Positions 57,035-64,000 of a stretch of 64,000 bases of DNA are shown here, piece after piece (within the stretch, counting starts at the first letter, position 1; the number at the start of each line of letters is the position of its first letter). Both the position numbers and the translations under genes were made by a program. The notes under the pieces are model-generated. The model was given only the letters and a program-made list of their open reading frames with translations. It did no database searches and was not told where the DNA came from. The stretch comes from Nymphaea colorata (taxonomy: Eukaryota > Streptophyta > Magnoliopsida > Nymphaeales > Nymphaeaceae). Location of the stretch: positions 7,759,503 through 7,823,502 of the forward strand of contig NC_045143.1 of NCBI RefSeq assembly GCF_008831285.2. Direction: 5' to 3'.

Positions 57035-58501
57035 ATGCAGACGTCACTTATTCTTCTTCCTCTCCTTCTGGCTCTGTTTCTGATCACGAATTCAACTCCT
57101 GCACAGTCGCGGTCTAAAGGCATCAATCATAACCATCCCTACGTTAGATCTCAAGGGATCCCAGGAAGAGATCAGCAGCAGCTAGAGCAGCAGTTCATGA
57201 CATGGGTGAGATGGATAGGCACCCTGAATCACTCCCTCTTTGCAACTGCTACCAACATTGTGTCCCCTTCTTTTCTGCTCACGATCGACAAGAATCCGGC
57301 AGCCGGAGATTTTACGACGATACAAGATGCCATCGATTCTTTGCCGGCCATCAATTCTGTTAGAGTTATCATCAGGGTTAATCCAGGAACCTACGTGTAA
57401 GTGCCTGCCTGCACAGAACACCTTTGATATGTAATCTGTCTCTGCTGAGAAGCCATGGTTTCTTTCTGGTCTTGTGATGTTTAGGGAAAAGGTGAGCATT
57501 CCGGCGACCAAAGCTTTCATAACGCTGGAAGGGTCAGGTCCGGATGTGACGGTTGTGCAATGGGGAGACACAGCTCAAACGCTAGGACCAAATGGGCGGC
57601 CCCTTGGCACCTTCAACTCTGCAACTTTTGCTGTCAACTCCCCTTACTTCTTGGCCAGAAACATTACTTTCCAGGTAAATATATTACCACTGGCAAACAC
57701 GTATATTTCTAGTTAATTTGTAGACTGTTTGTTCTTATAATGAGTCACACACTTTGTACACTTCCACAAAAACTGGGTCTCATGCATGTGAGCCAGCGGT
57801 GGCGCTAGAAATTTAAGGCGAGGAGAACAAGTGTGTAATTTGGTAGTTTAAAGAATAGAAAAACTGTTAACATTTTTTTATGTCTCAATTATTTTTACAA
57901 ATAAGAAGGACGGGGTAGGCACTAAATATGTAATACAAAAAAAAAGTGTACTAAAGTGTATAATGACAATGACATCCACGTGTGAGTAAAACAAAGGAGT
58001 CCCCCTACAAAAACAAAAAAATTGCAGTGGAAAGTTAAAAGCTTAAAAAGGACTTTTTTTTTCAAAAAAAATCTCAAAATATACCAAACATTTCCTTTTG
58101 AAAAATTCTCAAAATATCCCGACTGCCACCTTCTTTTCTTTCAGTGCTACCTGTTGCATGCACCACCTATAATACTCGGTACCCTGGCCAGATCAGAAGA
58201 ATGTTCAGGTTGTTGAAATAGCCCAAATACCTTGGACAATAAAGTCTAAAATGGAAAGGTGAAAAAAATGCATCCCAAATGAAACAAAGTGCCCTCACTA
58301 AACATGTATCACTTATATATATATATATATAAAGGATTTTATGCTGTCATGTGCCAATGTTGTTGGATGATTGAAACTTTAAAAATTTTGTCACTAAAAA
58401 ACCATTATCATATGAGCATTAGTTTATGATGCAATAATGATTCATGGTGCTTTTAGCAATAACTTCATAATGCTTTCAATGATGGATTTTTATATTACAT
58501 C

Positions 58502-58557
<56 letters not shown>

Positions 58558-61500
58558 CCTTCCTCTCATAGTATTTATAGAGGAGGGACAAGTAGAGTAC
58601 TACGCACAAATAATAGACCTGATCTCTCCTCGCCACAGTCCATAGTGAGGGTCCATTCACTACCAAAGCCAATTGCTGCTAATGAACATCACCAGCATCT
58701 TTATGTTTTGGTCAAATTTGTGCAACGCACGAAACATTGAAGGAATGGTGGGAAATGTTCAGTCGAGAAAAGTGATCTGATGTGAAACGTTCGTTTTTCT
58801 TTTTCATTGGCAAGTTGGAGACCAGCTTTGTCAGGTCATGCCACGAGATCGACGCTTCAAGCATTAAACTGTTCCTCAATGTGGTTGACATAATCTTACA
58901 CCTTTATAATTTTCACGAGAGAGAAAGAGAGAGAGTTATGTGTCCATTGGAAGGTTGGTAGCCTTGCCTTTTAGGTCAAGCAATGCTGCCCAAGTGAAAA
59001 TTTTGGCAGGGACTTGGAGTTCAAGTCTAGGGCAAGTTCCCTTTTGCACATGGCAACATTTTGGAAGTAATTGGTTCTTGTGAGTAGTAGCAGACATCTA
59101 AGAATCATGAACCTGTTCCCATCTTTGGGAGTGCTTGTTTTCTTTCTTCATATGTCTTCTCTTTTATAGGGATGCAGCCAAAACTATGAATCCACCAGGG
59201 CAGCTTAGACTTAGGTGGGTCCATCGGCACATGCCTGCTTTTTGAATGGGAGAGAGAGACTGACCCAAGTACTCCAAAAGCAAGACCATTTTGTATCTGG
59301 TAAACTCGTGAGTAGAAGAAGTAGGGATGTCAACGAATTGGATTCAGATCGAATATATCCTTAATCATATCCGTTTTTTTTGGATATTCACATATTCGGG
59401 TTTGAATTCAGATTCAAATTCGAAAAAAGAAAAGTTATATCTGAATCCGAATCCAAAACCCGATTTTATAATTTGAATCTGATCAAAATCTGATTTTTAT
59501 ATTTATATCTGAATCCAAATTTTGAACCGGATTTTGCCAATTTTCAAAAATTTAATAGCATTATATACAGAATATTTGTCTAAAAATGAATCCGATCCGA
59601 ATCTGAATCCGATCAGATGTCATTTATTAAATCCGAATCTGATCCGATTTCTTAATCGGATATTATTTTTTTTCCACATCCGATTTTTTCGGATTGGATT
59701 AGTTTGATATCTGATTCAAATCGGATATATTGACATCCCAAAGGAGAAATGTTTCATCATATCTCTCAAAAACAGAGCGGAAACCCCCACTTTTCTGCTT
59801 ATCACCCTAAAGTATCAAATGTGTTTTTGGTGGTGCGGGGTGATGCCTCGCTCCAGTATGCTTTAACTTGCATATCAATGACCCTCCTTTTGCAGTATAG
59901 GAGGTTGACACCTTGAGAATTCGAAATAAAGATTGGCTGCCTACAACTCTTCCTCAATTCATTGCACCAACCCCATTGGGGATGACTTTGTATCTAGTAA
60001 TCGGTCTCCATTTTTTATAAATAAAAGAACTGTTGTGTTTAGTAGCTTTATCTTTATTGAATGCTTAAGGAAATAAAAATTTCAAATTTGTCATAATTTG
60101 AAAAATCAAGTTCCACTTTTCCTTCATTTATCTATCAAAATCAAGATGGCATATTTTTTTGTATACCTCATTAGAAATTACTAATATTGATCACGGCAAG
60201 GGGCCGGGGAATATTGCTGGGAAACCCGCTAATCATATATAGGATATGGGTGTGTTTCTTCAGAATACAACGCCGGTTCCGCCACCAGGAGCAGTAGGAA
60301 TGCAGGCGGTGGCGCTTAGGGTTTCAGGGGACACAGCAGCTTTTGTTGGATGCAGGATACTGGGTGCACAAGACACTCTCTATGATCACATGGGCAGGCA
60401 TTACTACAAGGATTGCTTCATTGAAGGCTCTGTCGACTTCATTTTCGGAAATGCTCTTTCTCTGTTTGAGGTCAGAAATCTCTCTTCCGCTTTGATTACT
60501 GAAACCTGGCTAGCATGCTTAGTTGCATATCTGGTTGCCAAAATCTTTTTCAGAAAGAACAAATAAGTTAGCAGTAACATTTAAAGATGCAGCTTCTAAT
60601 TCAATGTCGAAACGTATACACATGTTAGAAAAAGTAAATTTTGTGATGAACATTTGCTATTTAACAATTTTTTTATTTCTTGTTACAATATTTTTGTATG
60701 AAAAATCTGCTGATGTGAAAAGTTGATACTGTGATTATATTTGTAATCAAAATTGATGTTTAGATTCATTAAAAAAGAAATAGGCCACGCTCGATTACAT
60801 TGGTATATATTCATATACAAGGCATCAAAGATGTGGTAGGTTGTAAGTTGTAGAAGCTGCCCAAATTTGATAATAAGATTCCTATGTTACATTCTTTTTA
60901 CTCACTTAAACTTGCTTAATCGACCTTAGCTTAGCTGCTTCTATTTTCAACAATTAGATAGTTGGACCTAGGGATGCCAATGGATTTGATGCGAATCAAA
61001 TATATCGTAAACCATATCCATCTTTTCAGATATTCATGTGTTCATAATTCAAATTTGAACAAAGAAAAGTTGTATCTGAATCTGAATTAGAAATCTGCTT
61101 TTATAATTTGAATCTAATTTTTACACTCATATACGAATCCAAATCTGAATTTCGAACTGAATTTGGCTGATTTTCAAAACATAAAAGCACTGAATATAGG
61201 AAATTTATTTCAAAATAATTTCAATCTGAATCCGTTTTTGAATCTGATTGGATATTTATATATATCCGACCGGAAGTTATTTAATCCAATCTTATTCCTT
61301 AATGAGACATTAATGTTTTTTCTATATCCATTTTTTTTGAACGGTCGATCAGATATCTGATCCAAATCAGATGTATTGACATTCCTCGTTGGATCAGCTG
61401 CATAAAGCTTTGAATTTGATTAAAGAGTTTCCGAAGTTCAACCTTCAAGATGTGCATTCCTTGACATAAGCCTAAAATCAATATAAAAATCTTGGGCGCC

Positions 61501-62336
61501 CAAAGTTAATTGCAGTAATGCATGCTAAACCTCCACTTAGCTTTGCTAAAATATTTCTCATTGTAAAAAGCAAGAAAAGAACACCAACTCTCACTCACAA
61601 TAATCAATTAACAACAGCCTCAAAGACCAATAATTAGTTCTTGAATTCCAACCAAATTGAAAACTGCCGAGACATGATTGATTGAAGACCAAAATTAAGT
61701 TGAAGGTTTTCGCTTGCAGGGATGCCAACTGCATGCAATTGCTCAGAGCTATGGAGCCCTAACAGCACAGAACAGGATGAGCCTGTCCGAGGACACAGGC
61801 TTCTCTTTTGTGAATTGCAGAGTTACCGGTTCCGGCGTCGTCTTCCTGGGGAGGGCATGGGGCAACTTCTCCAGGGTGGTCTTTGCCTACACCTACTTGG
61901 ACAACATCATCGTCCCACAGGGCTGGTACAACTGGGGCGATCCAGCCAGAGAAATGTGAGTTCCCCCGCCCCCTAAACTTGGTCCTTTTCCCATTCTTAT
62001 ATTGTTCAAACACTGCCCGAGCCCGCATGGACACTGTGCGGGCGATTGCCCACACAAGTCCCAGAAACAATTGCTTATTTTTATATTGATACTTGAGGGT
62101 AATTTTTTTCATTTACATATTGATGCCTATATAAAATTTAAAATTTTGTTACTCGCGCTCATTAATAGTGATGATCTCTTATTAGGACTGTGTTCTATGG
62201 AGAGTACAAGTGCCTAGGACCAGGAGCAAGCTATGCGGGGAGGGTTGCGTGGTCGAAGGAACTGACGGATGAGGAGGCAAAGCCTTTCATCAAACTCAGC
62301 TTCGTCGATGGGATGGAATGGATCAGCGTGTATTGA
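57035..62336 (+). CDS. PME: Pectin methylesterase (pectinesterase), secreted, five exons, 381 residues
   Basis: Removes methyl esters from cell-wall pectin, changing wall stiffness and calcium binding. Exons: 57035-57396, 57485-57674, 60264-60470, 61720-61955, 62186-62336 (TGA). All introns are GT-AG and the phases agree. An N-terminal hydrophobic signal peptide (about residues 1-23) directs it to the wall. There is no N-terminal PMEI-like pro-region, so it is the short (type 2) form. Catalytic residues are in place: Gln198 (GMQAVALR), Gln220 and Asp221 (GAQDTLYD), Asp242 (SVDFIFGN), Arg298 and Trp300 (LGRAWG). Other family blocks are [53 protein letters not shown]. Intron 2 (2.6 kb) and intron 3 (1.2 kb) each hold one GGGATGTCAA-family element, and intron 2 also holds an AT microsatellite. 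A polyadenylation signal is 98 bp past the stop. It is probably an active enzyme; the natural substrate tissue cannot be read from the DNA. Confidence 0.95.
58504..58557. repeat. (TA)n microsatellite in pectin methylesterase intron 2
   Basis: About 26 TA units without interruption. A shorter TA run lies at about 58315-58332. Confidence 0.96.
59322..59741 (+). mobile_element. GGGATGTCAA-family MITE-like element, copy 4 (420 bp), in PME intron 2
   Basis: Starts TAGGGATGTCAA and ends TTGACATCCCAA. The interior shows GAATCCGAATCC/GATCCGAATCTG motifs around an AT-rich centre. Flanking bases GAAGAAG and AGGAGAA are only loosely alike, so the target duplication is uncertain. Confidence 0.85.
60969..61387 (+). 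mobile_element. GGGATGTCAA-family MITE-like element, copy 5 (419 bp), in PME intron 3
   Basis: Starts TAGGGATGCCAA and ends TTGACATTCCTC. Flanked by GTTGGACC (60961-60968) and GTTGGATC (61388-61395), an 8-bp target duplication with one mismatch. Same orientation as copy 4. Confidence 0.83.
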
Positions 62337-62433
62337 TCTCCATTAATCGTCAGATCACAATGTAATTATGCTTCAAATCCACTGTTGTTCGTTCAAATAT
62401 GACCTTATTCTTCATTGGCTCAAAAGATAATTA

Positions 62434-62439
62434 AATAAA
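62434..62439 (+). terminator. Polyadenylation signal AATAAA of the PME gene
   Basis: AATAAA 98 bp after the stop codon, at the usual distance for a plant 3' end. Confidence 0.5.
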
Positions 62440-62518
62440 GAATTAAAGCATCATCTCTATCTCTTCCCCCCGGGTCACATGGAAGGTATTCTCCTTTTTT
62501 TTTTTTTTTCCAGCTTCC

Positions 62519-62529
62519 TATATATATAT

Positions 62530-62571
<42 letters not shown>

Positions 62572-62575
62572 GGGG
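62519..62575. repeat. Compound microsatellite (TA)n-(GA)n-(G)15
   Basis: TA run, then AAGAGA run to 62560, then an uninterrupted G run at 62561-62575. Confidence 0.95.
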
Positions 62576-63700
62576 AGATGGTAGGAGAGATTGCACTAAA
62601 AAAAATAAGAAACCTTTACTTATTCAAAAGAACGTGAGTAAAAATAGAGAAAATGTCACTGACGTTTTTGCAAAAAGTTAAAGAAGATTGTGTACAAATA
62701 ACTACAATGACGAAAGGCCAAAAGTCAGTAAAGACAATATAAGGATATGCCGTCAGAATACACAAAAACACCATCACTAGAAATGGGTTTTCTCGTCTCC
62801 CATTTACTGACATACTTGGAGTGATAAAAATGTGAGAAGTCAAATCCTCTAGCCATCTTGAGCTCCATTCGGCCACAGCCACCCTATGTATTTCATAGGG
62901 CCGGTGGAATTAAATATATTGCCCGATACAATGCATCGGACAATGGGTTTGGGGAAGCCATAGGATTTCTTTGTCCAAAACTGAGAGAGAGAGTAAACCT
63001 AACAAGTCTCATTCCCTTTTTAGGATTCATCAATGTTAAAGTGAGGAAGATGGGTAAAATTAAGAAGTCAGTGAGAGTAAGAGAGAAAAGAAAATACAAA
63101 AAAACAAGCAATATTTTCCATAACATTTTTCTTAGGGCTTGATTTTCCAGATTTTATCCGCCACCTACAAAAGTACTGAATGTTAAGGACCCAAACATAG
63201 CATATTTGTATTAGAAGAAGAATTTTGCGTTCACGGGACACATGTTTTAAGAACACATTTTCTTGTTTTAGAGGACATGGAGTGGTATGCTATCATGCAT
63301 AACTAGTGTTTGATTGTTGGATCTAAGAGCAACATTTATAAACATATTACATTTTCTCAAATAGAAATATGGTATTCTTGAACAGGAAATTTTCATTGTA
63401 GGGATGAACTAGAGTTTTAAAATTTTAATAAGGGCCAAAGTATAATTTTTTAATTTTTTTATATCAGTTAAACTAAATTTAAAACAAAAACTTATGAGTA
63501 AAATTTTGATTTTTTTTTTCAAATCCGGGTGGGCGAAGAGGTACCATGGCCCCCTGCTTCTACCCGTGTTCTTGAAATATATGTTTCAAGATGTTTTCCA
63601 TGTGCACAATATTTTACTTACGAAACATCTTCTAAGTGTGACAACCACAAAAGTATGTCTACAGTATTCAATTTAGATGTCAACTTGTTTTTAAGTGTTT
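62576..63700. other. Intergenic, no gene seen
   Basis: AT-rich downstream region of the PME gene without recognisable genes or complete elements. Confidence 0.5.
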
Positions 63701-63708
63701 ATTTAGGG

Positions 63709-63880
63709 GCCGTTTGATGGCTCAGAAATATATTTTTGGAAATATAGGAAATGGAAAAATGGAATGGGAAAAATCTTTTCGATTCCAATTTTGGTGTGTG
63801 TGTGATGACTCAGAAATATATTTCCAATTCTATATTTCTGAGTTTGATGGTACAGAAATATATTTTCAGATTTCCAGAAA
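63709..63880 (+). mobile_element. Possible transposon terminus with subterminal repeats
   Basis: Begins GGGGCCGTTTGATGGCTCAG. The motif TTTGATGG(C/T)..CAGAAATATATTT recurs at about 63713, 63801 (degenerate) and 63843, with one inverted TATATTTCTGAG at about 63820. Such repeated subterminal motifs are typical of DNA-transposon ends, but the other end is outside the window. Confidence 0.4.
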
Positions 63881-64000
63881 ATTAATTCTTAGTTAGATAA
63901 TAAGGAAACATTTTTTTAGTGTTTAGAGGTTAACAAGAATAATGGGAACCTTGTGTGGAGCATCCTCAAGGACGATAACCAACCCTTGAACTTTCACACA

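Noticed and set aside
57785..57970. hAT-MITE-like start CAGCGGTGGCGCTAG in PME intron 2
   Set aside because: No matching inverted end or target duplication; could be old debris only.

Overview
The window is nuclear DNA from a flowering plant. Genes are split by short exons and long AT-rich introns with GT-AG borders, plant-specific protein families are present, and much of the space is filled by microsatellites and decayed transposons. I cannot place the species from this sequence.

Five protein-coding genes can be supported, and I assembled their exons by hand. (1) A profilin gene on the + strand at the left edge; exons 2 and 3 are inside and exon 1 lies outside. (2) A second, complete profilin gene (131 residues) about 10 kb downstream in the same orientation, so the two are a tandem pair. 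(3) A minus-strand gene for an 801-residue acidic plant protein with two predicted membrane segments and no known function. Its first intron is mostly an (AG)n microsatellite and its last exon encodes a short basic tail. (4) A nine-exon minus-strand inositol 1,3,4-trisphosphate 5/6-kinase (ITPK) gene spanning 33.1-40.5 kb, with one probable GC-AG intron. (5) A five-exon + strand pectin methylesterase gene at 57.0-62.3 kb with an intact active site. Their roles (actin monomer binding, inositol phosphate metabolism, cell-wall pectin modification) do not form one pathway.

Between the genes are transposon relics. A PIF/Harbinger transposase pseudogene and its Myb/SANT-like partner sit at 21.9-24.0 kb. 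A hAT transposase pseudogene at 26.6-29.2 kb is broken by an inverted internal duplication. A Copia retrotransposon remnant with a recognisable primer-binding site lies at about 50.0-52.3 kb. A 193-bp hAT-type MITE with a perfect 8-bp target duplication is at 8.0 kb.

The most interesting unexplained structure is a family of about 360-430-bp elements bounded by TAGGGATGTCAA / TTGACATCCCTA inverted ends. There are five copies between 49 and 61.4 kb, two of them inside introns of the pectin methylesterase gene. A second dispersed family, rich in GAGCTCG/GACTCG motifs, has two near full-length copies in opposite orientation 42 kb apart. Several compound (TA)n-(GA)n microsatellites and a near-perfect 80-bp hairpin complete the picture. 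I found no CRISPR array, rRNA or convincing tRNA.
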